From: Candidatus Woesearchaeota archaeon
Lineage (GTDB): Archaea > Nanobdellota > Nanobdellia > Woesearchaeales > JACJVW01
DNA length: 64,000 nt
Direction: 5' to 3'
Assembly (NCBI GenBank): GCA_020637435.1
Contig: JACJVW010000002.1
Coordinates: forward strand, 62,001 to 126,000
The position numbers were made by a program, and so were the translations under genes. Numbering within the stretch: the stretch's first letter is position 1; every line of letters starts with the position of its first letter. Under the pieces are notes generated by a model that had not been told where the DNA came from, made no database searches, and saw nothing but the letters and a program-made list of their open reading frames with translations. This document shows positions 49,809-59,778 of the stretch, in pieces.

Positions 49809-51020
49809 ATGGTTGGAAAGATTCGGATCGCACTGCTCGCACCAGAATTCCTTACACCTTGGGGAGGAGTAGGAACATACACAGTCAATCTGGCAGAAGG
49901 ACTCTCCAAATACAAAGATATTGAACTGCATATCATAACACCTATGGTCCCAGGAGCAAAGAAACCAAAGCACCTAAATATCCATACCCTATCCACAGCC
50001 AACGATCAGTTCTTCTATAATCTCAAATTTCAGTTAGCCATCGGCAGGAAGTTCAAAGAGCTCCATGAACGCTACCATTTTGACCTCATCCATGCAGCCA
50101 ATCTAGTCCACATGCCCGACATATTCCTAAGACTGAGGTCTTTGGATATTCCATCAGTAGTTACCATACACACGACCATCGAAGGACAGATAGGGGGTTT
50201 TATCACAAGCAACAAAAACCCTCTCAAGATGGCACCAAGCGAACTTTTCAGTATCATAGGCTATCCGTACATAGGCCTGATGCAGTACCTCTACCTCAAG
50301 AAGACCAGATTTGCTATAACCGTCTCTGAGAAGTTCAAGATAATGCTTGAACATGACCGGCGCTGCACCGCACGGATAACCGCTATACCTAACGGTCTTG
50401 ATACCAGACTCTATGGTGAGAAGATTAGCAGGGCTCAGGCGCTGAAACATTTCCCTCAGTTCAGACTCGTCAAATCACCCGTCGTACTCTATGCAGGAAG
50501 ACTCATCACTCAAAAAGGCATAGACCTCTACGTCAAAAGCGTTGCTCAGATGCACAAGAAAGGCATCGACTGTTTCGCGGTCATAGCTGGAAGAGGAAAT
50601 GAGGGTTATGTTCTGGATCTACTCAAAGAACACAATATACCTGAAGAGAAATACATGCTTACAGGTCACATTGAACAAAGGATGCTGCCCTACCTATACC
50701 GGCTGGCAGACATCTTCATGCTTCCCTCTTACTATGAAAACTTCCCGTATAGTCTTCTGGAAGCTATGTCCATGGGATGTAGCTGCATAGCCACTGATGT
50801 GGGGGCTGTAGATGAGATCATCAACAACAAAAATGGGTTGATAGCTCCAAAAGGAGATGCTTCGAAGTTAGCTGCTCACCTACGCGCACTCCTGACAGAC
50901 CCCGCGTTGATGCAACGCCTCTCAGAACAGGGCTCTAAAGACATACGTAAAAGATTCACAAAAGACGTGATGGTAGAGCAGACCTACCAGTATTACAAAG
51001 AGGTGCTCAACTCATGGTAA
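49809..51020 (+). CDS. Glycosyltransferase family 4
   Basis: 403 residues, GT-B fold. The N-terminal half begins IALLAPEFLTPWGGVGTYTVNLAEGL (acceptor side). The C-terminal half has VVLYAGRLITQKGIDLY and the retaining GT4 motif FMLPSYYENFPYSLLEAMSMG with Glu pair E-x7-E, then CIATDVGAVDEII. It transfers an unknown sugar onto a growing glycan at the cytoplasmic membrane. The next GT4 gene overlaps its end by seven bases. Confidence 0.9.
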   Translation: MVGKIRIALLAPEFLTPWGGVGTYTVNLAEGLSKYKDIELHIITPMVPGAKKPKHLNIHTLSTANDQFFYNLKFQLAIGRKFKELHERYHFDLIHAANLVHMPDIFLRLRSLDIPSVVTIHTTIEGQIGGFITSNKNPLKMAPSELFSIIGYPYIGLMQYLYLKKTRFAITVSEKFKIMLEHDRRCTARITAIPNGLDTRLYGEKISRAQALKHFPQFRLVKSPVVLYAGRLITQKGIDLYVKSVAQMHKKGIDCFAVIAGRGNEGYVLDLLKEHNIPEEKYMLTGHIEQRMLPYLYRLADIFMLPSYYENFPYSLLEAMSMGCSCIATDVGAVDEIINNKNGLIAPKGDASKLAAHLRALLTDPALMQRLSEQGSKDIRKRFTKDVMVEQTYQYYKEVLNSW

Positions 51021-52168
51021 ACATCCTTATGGTCACCTCATTCTACCCGCCCTACCATGTTGGTGGAGCATGCACGCACGTCTATTATCTCGCCAACGCG
51101 CTTGCACGCAAAGGCCATCGTGTTCATGTTCTTGCTTCCCGTGACGCGCATGCGCTTATCCGTGACCGTAAAAGATCAAGCGGTGTGTATCCCAATAGTC
51201 GCAATGTCACCGTACATTGGATTGACTCGCCTTGGGGAAGGCTAGCTCCGCTGACTGCTTACACCACAACTGCCTTACTAGATCTACCACGTATCAAAAA
51301 GGTCCTCTCACAGAGATGGGATCTGATCCATTACCATAACTTATCACTCTTCGGACCACGCGTGATGAGATTGGGGAACGCCAAAAAAATTATGACCGCC
51401 CACGACCATTGGCTCATCTGTCCAATGAACAATTATCTAAGGAAAGGAAAAGTCTGCAGCACAGGCCCAGGCATCAGGCATTGTACAGGATGCCTTCTGG
51501 AGTATCATAGACCTCCTCAATTTTGGAGGGCGACTTCTATGCTGAAGGATGCGCTTGAGCACATCGACCGCATCATCACCCCTTCTGCATATCTCAAGGA
51601 TTTTCTCCGTTCCCAAGGAATAGACCGACCTATGTCCACCATACCTAACACTGTCCCAGCGAATGTTACTAACAAAGCCGTGCAAAAAGAGGAATTCTTC
51701 TTGTTTGTAGGCATGCTTGAAAGACCAAAAGGCATCGAGATGCTCATAGAGACTTTCAAAGCCCTGCCTCAGAAACGGCTGATCATACTTGGAGATGGAT
51801 CACTGAAGCATCTGATGCAGAACTTGCCAGAGAATATTGTCTATAAAGGGTATTTATCCGGTCAGGAGCTTAGCAATCACTATGCGAAGGCTCAAGCGCT
51901 CATTCTTCCGTCTATCTGCCCGGAGAATTGTCCGCTGACTGTGCTCGAAGCGATGAGTCAAGGCACTCCTTCTATCGTAAGTGACCTTGGTGGCAGTAAA
52001 GAATTGGTAACCAAAGAACAGGTATTCAGAGCTGGAGATACAGCTTCTCTCACCAAAAAAATAATGGAATACAGATCACCCGGCAGAAAAAAGACCATAG
52101 ATACATTCAAGCGATTCAATGAAGAAAACTACATTCGTTTATACGAAAAACTGCTTAAGGACCTCTGA
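51014..52168 (+). CDS. Glycosyltransferase family 4
   Basis: 384 residues, coupled to the previous GT4 gene. Begins MVTSFYPPYHVGGACTHVYYLANALARKGH, then FFLFVGMLERPKGIEMLI and the donor motif LILPSICPENCPLTVLEAMSQGTPSIVSDLGG. A cysteine cluster (CPMNNYLRKGKVCSTGPGIRHCTGC) lies mid-protein, as in some GT4 proteins. Ends 40 bases inside the convergent acyltransferase gene. Confidence 0.9.
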   Translation: MVNILMVTSFYPPYHVGGACTHVYYLANALARKGHRVHVLASRDAHALIRDRKRSSGVYPNSRNVTVHWIDSPWGRLAPLTAYTTTALLDLPRIKKVLSQRWDLIHYHNLSLFGPRVMRLGNAKKIMTAHDHWLICPMNNYLRKGKVCSTGPGIRHCTGCLLEYHRPPQFWRATSMLKDALEHIDRIITPSAYLKDFLRSQGIDRPMSTIPNTVPANVTNKAVQKEEFFLFVGMLERPKGIEMLIETFKALPQKRLIILGDGSLKHLMQNLPENIVYKGYLSGQELSNHYAKAQALILPSICPENCPLTVLEAMSQGTPSIVSDLGGSKELVTKEQVFRAGDTASLTKKIMEYRSPGRKKTIDTFKRFNEENYIRLYEKLLKDL

Positions 52169-53244
52169 ATAGAGTCAAACAGGCTCATGCTTGCTTTGTG
52201 CAATAAAGGCACGTTAAGAAGGATTTCTCTTAAACGAAAATAGACAAGACCTGACATGTACAATAGCGGATGATTGTAGATTCGCAATCCTATGTTCCTG
52301 GTGACTGTATTGGACAACTGTTTTTTATAAGACTCAGCCCCCCGGCTAAAATCTATCAAAGCAACTTTGTCCTGATAGTGATAGATAATCTGCTTCAGCA
52401 ACAGTCTACCAGGATGATACTTTGTCCATCTTTCATCATATGCATGGGAGTAGATGATAAATCTGCCTTTAAACTGGAAACCGAGCAGCACCGCTATAGG
52501 TTTATCATCGATGTCAAGACTGAAGAGAGCAAGCTGTTTTGAAGCCAGCGCATGTTGGCATGCAATCCGAAGAAAATTTGAATTCCTGGAATCAGAGAAC
52601 ATGCTTCCATCATCCGCACCCCATCTCTTATTAAGAAACCTTACGAGATAGGAAATCTTATCATTGATACTCGCTGCATTCCCTGCAAAACTGATGGAGA
52701 TTCGTCCTTGATTGCGCAGACGCTTCATCGTAGTGAATGTGTTTCGGATGTCATAAGCTTCATCATTCGCAGCACCGATCTCCATATGGTAGCAGGAGAA
52801 CATCTTGTACGTACTAAACGGCATCCTCAGGTTACGCAAAGCGGACGGCAAAGTCAAGAATGTCTCGGAGGAACTATTGATCTCTCGCAGGTCACAGACA
52901 TCCCACTTCCCTCTATGATGATGAATGTGCGTAAGGAATGCTTCATACACATCATCGCCTGTCGCGAGAATGTCACCGTAATCACTTAGTCCAGTACCTA
53001 TGAACTGAAGCAATCGATACGAGAATCCCGGCAGACCCTGTTTACATATCATAAGTGGCGCAACACCTACAAGACGGTCATCTTCAAACGCTCCCAGAAT
53101 ATAAGGTTCTCCAAGGTCATCATGATCTTCCAACCAGGAGAGGATCCAATCACTGGTGCAGAAGAAATTTTCCTGCTCAAGCGCCAAGTCATCCCACTCC
53201 TCAAAGTAAGGAGTGATATCTGCAAGTTCACGGATCTCAATCAT
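52129..53244 (-). CDS. CelD/BcsL-type GNAT acyltransferase
   Basis: 371 residues of the GNAT acetyltransferase group linked to polysaccharide synthesis (Acetyltransf_6/FemAB fold). Signals are FFCTSDWILSWLEDH near residue 27, an Arg/Lys segment (MKRLRNQGRISISF), and the C-terminal SHAYDERWTKYHPGRLLLKQIIYHY then IDFSRGAESYKKQL. Paralogue of the gene at 62994. Probably acylates a sugar or lipid intermediate. Starts one base before the deacetylase stop. Confidence 0.8.
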   Translation of the reverse strand: MIEIRELADITPYFEEWDDLALEQENFFCTSDWILSWLEDHDDLGEPYILGAFEDDRLVGVAPLMICKQGLPGFSYRLLQFIGTGLSDYGDILATGDDVYEAFLTHIHHHRGKWDVCDLREINSSSETFLTLPSALRNLRMPFSTYKMFSCYHMEIGAANDEAYDIRNTFTTMKRLRNQGRISISFAGNAASINDKISYLVRFLNKRWGADDGSMFSDSRNSNFLRIACQHALASKQLALFSLDIDDKPIAVLLGFQFKGRFIIYSHAYDERWTKYHPGRLLLKQIIYHYQDKVALIDFSRGAESYKKQLSNTVTRNIGLRIYNHPLLYMSGLVYFRLREILLNVPLLHKASMSLFDSIQRSLSSFSYKRM

Positions 53245-54255
53245 CTACAAAAACCTCTTTATATAACCCTGTAGAAACGTATCGACACCAAGAGCCTGTA
53301 GTCTGAACATGCTTAGATTATGTTGTATGTTGACGCCTTTCCTGTTGATGATAAACGGTGCAGATATGCGATAGTCATTTTCTCTGTAGAGCGTCGTAAG
53401 TATGAACCTTATACCTTTGTGGTGCAAATAAGCATCCAAATCTGAGGACATGTCTGCCTTCTTCCCGTTTGGATATGTAAAGATCGTCACTCTATTGCCA
53501 GTCTCACGTTCGATCTTTCGAACCGAATCCATAGCTTCTTTTTTAGCTTCAGCAAGAGGGATCTTAGTCATGATAGGATGATTTACAGTGTGAGCAGACA
53601 AGGTGATACCATGTAAGTTTCGCACCTCATCCCAGGTCATGCTGACGCGCTCCTCCGGCAATACCACACCAAGCTCGTTTGAGAGCGATTCAAGAAAAGG
53701 GCGTTTCTTTTTCTCAGTGAGCGTCTTCATATACTTGGTTATCTTTCGAAGCGCTCGCTTATGATCCTTTAGTTCGATCTCCGTAGCTTCAACCTTAATC
53801 GAATCCTTCGTAGTCTTACCAAGCACATAGCTTAATTGGTCCCACCACATAAGCCTCTTGTGTCCTACAAAACCAGTGGAAAGGGCGAATGTGCAGGGAA
53901 TTTTGTACTTCTTAAGTATGGGATAAGCCACATCATGATTATCCTTATACCCATCATCAAATGTGACAAGCACAGCATGTTTGGGAGCACTTTTTTTTCC
54001 GCTTAGTATATCATCCAATTCATCAAAAGATATCAGATTGCAGTGTTCTGCAAGAAAGCGCATCTGCGCATCGAATGTTTTGCTGGTTCCCCCATAGACA
54101 TCCGGAAAGTATTCGATACTCTCTTTATCCTTGGCGATACGATGATACATAAGCACAGTGAAGCGTGGAGACATGTTATTATGAAGCAGTCTACCTAAGC
54201 CTGAATACCAGATGAGTGAGGCTGCAAGATTCTGTGCTGTCCGGACCAGTCCCAT
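53245..54255 (-). CDS. Polysaccharide deacetylase (NodB domain)
   Basis: 336 residues from the ATG at 54255, which sits 28 bases after a TATA centre (the frame opens three codons earlier with TTG). NodB signature: VTFDDGYKDNHDVAYPIL (metal and base Asp pair), LSAHTVNHPIM (His-x3-His metal ligands) and FTYPNGKKAD. Removes acetyl or formyl groups from amino sugars of a surface glycan. The CelD-like acyltransferase follows directly. Confidence 0.88.
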   Translation of the reverse strand: MGLVRTAQNLAASLIWYSGLGRLLHNNMSPRFTVLMYHRIAKDKESIEYFPDVYGGTSKTFDAQMRFLAEHCNLISFDELDDILSGKKSAPKHAVLVTFDDGYKDNHDVAYPILKKYKIPCTFALSTGFVGHKRLMWWDQLSYVLGKTTKDSIKVEATEIELKDHKRALRKITKYMKTLTEKKKRPFLESLSNELGVVLPEERVSMTWDEVRNLHGITLSAHTVNHPIMTKIPLAEAKKEAMDSVRKIERETGNRVTIFTYPNGKKADMSSDLDAYLHHKGIRFILTTLYRENDYRISAPFIINRKGVNIQHNLSMFRLQALGVDTFLQGYIKRFL

Positions 54256-54279
54256 ATCGAACAATCAATCAGGGACCAT

Positions 54280-54289
54280 TTATAAATAT
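54280..54289 (-). promoter_or_regulatory. TATA box of the deacetylase gene
   Basis: Minus-strand tatttataaa is centred about 28 bases before the ATG at 54255. Confidence 0.6.
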
Positions 54290-54366
54290 TTCGTCATTAA
54301 AGAGTGGTAAAAGTAAGTTAGTCAATAAACAGATATTTAATAAAGCGATTTTGCTTAAAAAGCCCC

Positions 54367-55386
54367 ATGAAAAAGAAGCTGTTGATCGTATCGACCCTTA
54401 TTCCACCGGTCGTAGGTGGCGCTGAGAAGATCGCTGCATCGCATGCAGCACTTCTCGCCAGGAGATTCGATGTGCATCTGCTTACTCTTTCACCCCATCC
54501 TGATCCGATACCGGGTGTCAAGATACACTCACTACCACAAAAACCTTTACCGACCCTCTATTATTCATTCCAAGGAAAATCTGTAATTGATAGTCTTTTG
54601 GAGAGGGAGCATTTTGATTACATCCATTCACACATGGCACTGCCATGGGGATACGTTCTGCGAAACGCAAAAGCCAAAAAAGTCATTACTCTGCATGGTT
54701 GCGAATACATCCATAAGGACTTGCTCCACTATGTATTTGTCAAGCAGGCATTCAAGCACGCTGATGCAGTCATTTCGCCAAGCAGTTGGCTAGCAGAATA
54801 CGTAGAAAATAGGTATGGTCAGAACTGTATAGTCATCCCAAACGGCATCGACACAAAAATATTCAGAAGACTAAGCACGTACAGATCTGCACATACCGTA
54901 TTTTATGCAGGTAGATTGCTGCGCGAGAAAGGGATCCTTGAACTGTTAGAATGTGCTAAAAGGTTTCCAGAAATAAACTTCAGGTTTGCAGGTATGGGCC
55001 CCCTTGAGCCGTCCATCGACCTGGATAATACCGAACTGCTCGGCACACTTAGCCCAGAAGGACTAGTAAAAGAATATAACAAAGCCACGGTGTGCATCTT
55101 CCCATCCTATAGGGAGAATTATCCTACAGTCGCTTTGGAGGCGCTCTCATGCGGTGCGCCCGTTATCGCCTCCAGGACCGGGTTCTCTGAGATAGTTGAA
55201 CATGAACGCACTGGACTCATCCTTGATACTGTGGCGCCTGATGAGATAGAGCGTGCACTGGATAGGTTGCTTACGGACAAAAAGCTCCAGCGTCGTTTCG
55301 CCAAAGACATACCAAAAAAAGCTCAACGCTTCAGTGCGAAAGCCATGGCCGATGATTACGCCAAAGTGTATGCTTCGTTGCGATAG
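54367..55386 (+). CDS. Glycosyltransferase family 4
   Basis: 339 residues. LLIVSTLIPPVVGGAEKIAASHAALLARRFDVHLLT at the N-terminus, HTVFYAGRLLREKGILELLE, and the donor motif VCIFPSYRENYPTVALEALSCGAPVIASRTGFSEIV. The third GT4 of the locus. Leaderless start: TATA tatttaataaa at about 54334-54344. The 3' end overlaps the convergent membrane gene by 31 bases. Confidence 0.9.
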   Translation: MKKKLLIVSTLIPPVVGGAEKIAASHAALLARRFDVHLLTLSPHPDPIPGVKIHSLPQKPLPTLYYSFQGKSVIDSLLEREHFDYIHSHMALPWGYVLRNAKAKKVITLHGCEYIHKDLLHYVFVKQAFKHADAVISPSSWLAEYVENRYGQNCIVIPNGIDTKIFRRLSTYRSAHTVFYAGRLLREKGILELLECAKRFPEINFRFAGMGPLEPSIDLDNTELLGTLSPEGLVKEYNKATVCIFPSYRENYPTVALEALSCGAPVIASRTGFSEIVEHERTGLILDTVAPDEIERALDRLLTDKKLQRRFAKDIPKKAQRFSAKAMADDYAKVYASLR

Positions 55387-57074
55387 ATCTGTACTTCCCC
55401 GTTATCATACACAAGTTCTACACTGCTCTCCTCAAGAGTACTTCTGTATTGATCTGAAAGTGGTTGACCGAGCAGAAAGCTCTCAAGTCGGTACATATCA
55501 TCATATACGACAATATACTCGATCTTGTCAGTCTTTTCAGTATGTTGATAATAGCCGAATGTATATGCTTCGCTCAGGAAATTATTGATGCTTTTAGGAT
55601 CACTCAGTGAGAAGAAATCTCGCGCAAACCCTTCTGTAAGAACATGGTATCTGAAATGTCCCCCGTAAATATCGAACACAGTGATATCACCAAGTATGAA
55701 AGCATCCGTCCTGTCATGCTCAGCAAGCCAAACCGCAGAAGCATACAACGCCTCATCCTTAACATCTCTAAATTCAAGTACGACAGGCGCATCCCTGCTC
55801 GCCAGAGCGGCACCATAACCAAGAGTTACGCTTCCTGCAACATAGATGATGAACAGACCCGCCAGTACATAGCGAAGGTAAGTATCATCTTTTAGCAACA
55901 TGACAGTCTGAGTCGCATGGAGGATGATAGGCAAGCTGACCAGCCAAAAGACAATGTGAGCAATGACCACCCAACTGGTACTCAGCAGTACGATGCTGAT
56001 GCAGTATCCTCCAAGACCTATCAAGGTAAGATAACCAAGGAAAGAATGCGCTCTGGTACGAAGAATATGATAGATGCTGTATAAGCTCAAAAGGAGTAGA
56101 CCTATCTGTGAACTGATGACAAGCGCGGTCTCAAACCAGGTATTGATATGGACCGTCTCGCCGATGACCTCTGAACTCCCGGTAAGGAATGAAGCAAGGA
56201 CACCAACAAGATACGCAAGATCTTTCTCTACAAGGACATGTGCAAATCCGTAGTTCCAGAGCATGATGAGTGACATATAGTATGCCAGATAGATCAGCTG
56301 ATGACCCTTGTCCCTGACAAATAGGATAGAGCCACCTATGAAAATCGCGTAAAGATATGAAACGCTGTGATCAGCAAGTACGATGAGCGGTGATATGATG
56401 TACAGCATCATTAGAAGACGTCTCTTATGTTCACGAAAATACCGGATCATGATGATAAGGGCGAAGATTACGATGATGGCTGCGATAAACCTTCGAGATA
56501 TGCTCATGAAGAATAGACGTGGCGAAAAAAGGAAGATGACCATTGAGATGAACGCATGCTCAGGATCCTTCACAAGATTTTTTATGATTGCATAGACACC
56601 AAGAACAAACACTACACGCAGCATGAAGATAAAAATGTATTTTGATAGGAAGAATGGTGACAACCCTGTAGCTTCGCTTAGGAAAGCGAGCGTCAGATGC
56701 ATGACAGGATTATACCCGTAGTAGTTCTCAGCGAATCCAGCCCCAAGAGTGGGATCCCACAATCCTTCTTCAGCGAAGATCTCAGCAAGCTGAGACTCAA
56801 AGATTTCATCCCTCTCAAGATTCCATATATCTGCATAGGTAAACACTGATACAAACGTTAGACCTATTTCAGCAAGGACGATCGCATAAATTTTCCATTC
56901 CTTTTTCGCAAAACTAAGCGTATGCAAAGCAAGTCCGATGATAAGGAACCAAAAGAGGAATACCGGAGCACCTTCTGTGCGCGAGATGGAGAACACGAGC
57001 AGTGTAAGGACTAGGAGAAATTGTGTGATAACCGGCCCCATTACGGACCATCCAGGAATCTTCACACTGCTCAT
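55356..57074 (-). CDS. Multi-pass membrane protein, GT-C glycosyltransferase-like
   Basis: 572 residues from the ATG at 57074 (overlapping the flippase stop; the longer frame to 57257 runs inside the flippase gene). At least eleven hydrophobic helices fill residues 15-430, and an extracellular domain of about 130 residues ends the protein. The first outer loop carries NLERDEIFESQLAEIFAEEGLWDP, acidic residues as in GT-C enzymes that use lipid-linked sugars. Likely acts with the flippase on the outer face of the membrane. GT-C membership is an inference from topology and loop acids. Confidence 0.7.
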   Translation of the reverse strand: MSSVKIPGWSVMGPVITQFLLVLTLLVFSISRTEGAPVFLFWFLIIGLALHTLSFAKKEWKIYAIVLAEIGLTFVSVFTYADIWNLERDEIFESQLAEIFAEEGLWDPTLGAGFAENYYGYNPVMHLTLAFLSEATGLSPFFLSKYIFIFMLRVVFVLGVYAIIKNLVKDPEHAFISMVIFLFSPRLFFMSISRRFIAAIIVIFALIIMIRYFREHKRRLLMMLYIISPLIVLADHSVSYLYAIFIGGSILFVRDKGHQLIYLAYYMSLIMLWNYGFAHVLVEKDLAYLVGVLASFLTGSSEVIGETVHINTWFETALVISSQIGLLLLSLYSIYHILRTRAHSFLGYLTLIGLGGYCISIVLLSTSWVVIAHIVFWLVSLPIILHATQTVMLLKDDTYLRYVLAGLFIIYVAGSVTLGYGAALASRDAPVVLEFRDVKDEALYASAVWLAEHDRTDAFILGDITVFDIYGGHFRYHVLTEGFARDFFSLSDPKSINNFLSEAYTFGYYQHTEKTDKIEYIVVYDDMYRLESFLLGQPLSDQYRSTLEESSVELVYDNGEVQIYRNEAYTLA

Positions 57075-58294
57075 GATCTCACCATGATGATCGTTCTGTA
57101 TAGTGTCACAACTGCTACAAGCCCGTGTCCTAAAAGCCAGGCGTAGCCGACATAGATAAGGCCATACGGAAGCCACAAGACACACAGGATTAGTATGATA
57201 GAACTGATGGCAAACTGAGTGATAGCTACTTGCACTACTTTCTTCTTGATATTGCACATTGTCATATAGATAGCATTCACACTTTCAGGTAGCATGGCCA
57301 AAGCGAAGAGAAAGAGCAAAGTCGCCGCATCATCTGCATAATTCTTTCCAAAAATATGCAGCAGCAATTCCCCAAAGAAGTAGAGGAATACTACTCCACT
57401 GATGAGCAATGGATACAAAACCAGTACAGCTCTCCCCAGGCTTCTCTTCATAGTCGAGACCCTGGCCTGAGATAGCATAGGGATAGTGATAGCGTTAGTC
57501 GCAAATCCAAGCAAACCTGCGATCATCCAGGTGATATAGTAGTACGCTGATTGCTCTGCATCAAGTATTACTGCTATGATAAAAGGTAGCAGTAGTCGCG
57601 GAAGCATCTCAAAGAATTGAGCCAGATAATTGGCAAAGCCGTAAGGCATGATATGTGTGAGCACATCGATATGCAAAGTCAATCTAAAACGGGGGAGCAT
57701 CGCAAGACCTATGAGCAAAGCGAATGCAGCACTGATCGTCCATGCGAGGTAGATGCCAAAACCGCTCCAGGATATGAGCAGGAACAGCAGACAGATCTTA
57801 AGCACACTGAAGACCAGATTCTTTAATGCAAGTCTGGAAGATTCGTTGCGTGCGATAAATATTGAGTCTATCAATAAGAACAATGAATAGACGACGCTAA
57901 GCACGACGAACATTGACTGCGTCAAGATGGTATGGAATAGGAATGCCTGACCGCTAAGTAGCATATAGACAGTAAATATCGTCGCAATGACAAATGACAT
58001 GATTGCCGTCATGCTTAAGGTCGTACCGATGATCCGGCTTTTAAGCTTCACACGTGGCAGAAAATAGATCATCGCAACATTAAGTCCAAGAAATGAAGCT
58101 ATAGCGATAAGCTCCATGGCTGAGATGATGATAGTCGCATGACCTACATCATCAGCAGACAATGAACGGGCAGCCAATGTCCAGAAGATGAATCCTAAAC
58201 CAGCGGTAAGCACAGAGTTGGACATAAGCCAGAACGATTCCCGATAGTGTTCATGGCGCTCTAATCTTGACCTGATCCATGCTAAGTAGTCCAT
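57071..58294 (-). CDS. Polysaccharide flippase (Wzx/MATE-like)
   Basis: 407 residues with about twelve membrane helices. The N-terminus (SVLTAGLGFIFWTLAARSLSADDVGHATIIISAMELIAIASFLGLNVAMIYFLPR) is typical of lipid-linked oligosaccharide flippases. It would move the assembled glycan across the membrane. CCAGGAG before the ATG is its ribosome site, and a minus-strand TATA at 58358-58368 implies a leader of about 40 bases. Coupled with the GT-C-like gene downstream (4-base overlap). Confidence 0.88.
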   Translation of the reverse strand: MDYLAWIRSRLERHEHYRESFWLMSNSVLTAGLGFIFWTLAARSLSADDVGHATIIISAMELIAIASFLGLNVAMIYFLPRVKLKSRIIGTTLSMTAIMSFVIATIFTVYMLLSGQAFLFHTILTQSMFVVLSVVYSLFLLIDSIFIARNESSRLALKNLVFSVLKICLLFLLISWSGFGIYLAWTISAAFALLIGLAMLPRFRLTLHIDVLTHIMPYGFANYLAQFFEMLPRLLLPFIIAVILDAEQSAYYYITWMIAGLLGFATNAITIPMLSQARVSTMKRSLGRAVLVLYPLLISGVVFLYFFGELLLHIFGKNYADDAATLLFLFALAMLPESVNAIYMTMCNIKKKVVQVAITQFAISSIILILCVLWLPYGLIYVGYAWLLGHGLVAVVTLYRTIIMVRS

Positions 58295-58372
58295 ATAGCT
58301 AACTCCTGGCTGCCAATAGGCAAATTGTCATCACACAATAGGGGTGAAAACTTGCTCATATTTAAAAGCCTT

Positions 58373-58380
58373 TTTATATT
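58373..58380 (+). promoter_or_regulatory. TATA box of glycoside hydrolase gene
   Basis: tttatatt is centred 25 bases before the ATG at 58401, fixing this start; the frame opens at 58344. Confidence 0.65.
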
Positions 58381-58400
58381 CAATAGGAATACCGCTTTCG

Positions 58401-59681
58401 ATGAGAGCAGATTTGCCAGTAAGAGGACCTATACTTACCATATTGCTTGTTTTTACTATCATTAGCCTCCTCTTTTTTCACATCTCTATGCGAACGGAAA
58501 ATGAGAACTTTGCAACAGACGATGAGCTGATATTACGATATGGCGCCAATGAAAATGACAACTGGCACGGTTTCACCTACGATACCCTGCCTTCAATCTA
58601 TCATCAAGATGCTGGAAGCAAATATATACGCGTCTGGATAAGTAGCCCCTCGTGGAGACCAAGTACCATACCAATAGATGAGAAAGGATACAACTTCAGA
58701 TCATTGGACGACTACATCGCAAAAGTGATCGACACTGGAGCCACCCCCTTCATCGTATTCGCGCATCAGCCAGGCATCATAGGCAATGCGCATGGGGAAC
58801 TCCCTCCAAAGGATCAATCATCGTTCATAGCTTACATAGATGCGGTAGCTGCACATTATGAAGAATGGTGTGTCCTTAAGGGTTGCGATCCGAACACCTG
58901 GTATTTTGAGATATGGAACGAGCCGTTCACCGATAATTGGTGGGAGACGCAACCTTCTGCATACAGTCTTCTCTTCAATGCAGCTTCGCAAGCGTTGCAC
59001 CAAAGGTTTCCAGACGCTAAAGTTGGCGGTTACACTCTTGATTTCTGCGCTTCCTGCGATGATACGCCTTTATTGGCCTTCCTTGAACACAGCCAGCCTG
59101 ACTTTATCTCTATTCATCAGTACGGCAACACAGCAGGCGCTGACAGTGAGCGGCAGAAGATGAGCGATACAAAGGACCTCTACTACACGCAACCACAGCG
59201 TTTACGAAGCATCATGGACAGCTTTGACTCAAGCATGGAACTAATCATCTCCGAACTGAATTCAGATTTCCGAGCTGAGTACATGCCAACACTTGATGAG
59301 CAATTCACAGCTGCATGGTACGCTTCGTCACTCATCTGGATGGTCAAAAGTCAGGCAGTCGACATTGAACTTTTCTACAGTGGAACATCGCTTCAGGATG
59401 ATGGAGGATTCGGTATGTGGTCAAACACCTACCAGACCTATCCCATATTTGACAGCAAGAAAGATTTTGTAGCCGCACACCAGCCGGGTCAGAGCATCAT
59501 GAGCATGACGCACGACAGCAGCATAGATGTCCTTGTCACAACCGAAGGTAGCACAGCGTTCATCACGGTCGTCAATAAGAAAAACACGCCAGTCGAAGCG
59601 ACGCTCATCTTACAGGATCGTTCATCAACGATTGTTCTATCTGCTTATGAAGTACGTACTTGGTCAGAGACAATAGACTGA
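58401..59681 (+). CDS. Membrane-anchored clan-A glycoside hydrolase (GH39-like)
   Basis: 426 residues. An N-terminal helix (PILTILLVFTIISLLFF, residues 9-27) acts as signal anchor. The TIM barrel shows YIRVWISSPSWRP, FIVFAHQP, acid/base Glu in YFEIWNEPFTDNW and the nucleophile Glu in LIISELNSDF, the order of clan GH-A. GH39-like enzymes often sit in exopolysaccharide loci and trim the product. The last 60 residues form a small beta domain (VLVTTEGSTAFITVVNKKNTPVEA). Divergent from the flippase gene. Confidence 0.82.
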   Translation: MRADLPVRGPILTILLVFTIISLLFFHISMRTENENFATDDELILRYGANENDNWHGFTYDTLPSIYHQDAGSKYIRVWISSPSWRPSTIPIDEKGYNFRSLDDYIAKVIDTGATPFIVFAHQPGIIGNAHGELPPKDQSSFIAYIDAVAAHYEEWCVLKGCDPNTWYFEIWNEPFTDNWWETQPSAYSLLFNAASQALHQRFPDAKVGGYTLDFCASCDDTPLLAFLEHSQPDFISIHQYGNTAGADSERQKMSDTKDLYYTQPQRLRSIMDSFDSSMELIISELNSDFRAEYMPTLDEQFTAAWYASSLIWMVKSQAVDIELFYSGTSLQDDGGFGMWSNTYQTYPIFDSKKDFVAAHQPGQSIMSMTHDSSIDVLVTTEGSTAFITVVNKKNTPVEATLILQDRSSTIVLSAYEVRTWSETID

Positions 59682-59728
59682 CTTGCACAAAAGTAATATG
59701 TAAGAGACAAAGCTCTTCAGAGATAAAC

Positions 59729-59738
59729 CTTTATAAAT
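59729..59738 (+). promoter_or_regulatory. TATA box and leader of secreted paralogue pair
   Basis: ctttataaat lies about 45 bases before the ATG at 59779; a strong caggagg site (59765-59771) sits in the short leader. Confidence 0.6.
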
Positions 59739-59778
59739 CTCGGTTTGTTCTCACTAAGTAGTTACAGGAGGCATCACT

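Noticed and set aside
57075..57257. N-terminal extension of the GT-C-like protein
   Set aside because: Overlaps the flippase coding region in another frame and looks like shadow sequence; the ATGA overlap gives a clean start at 57074.
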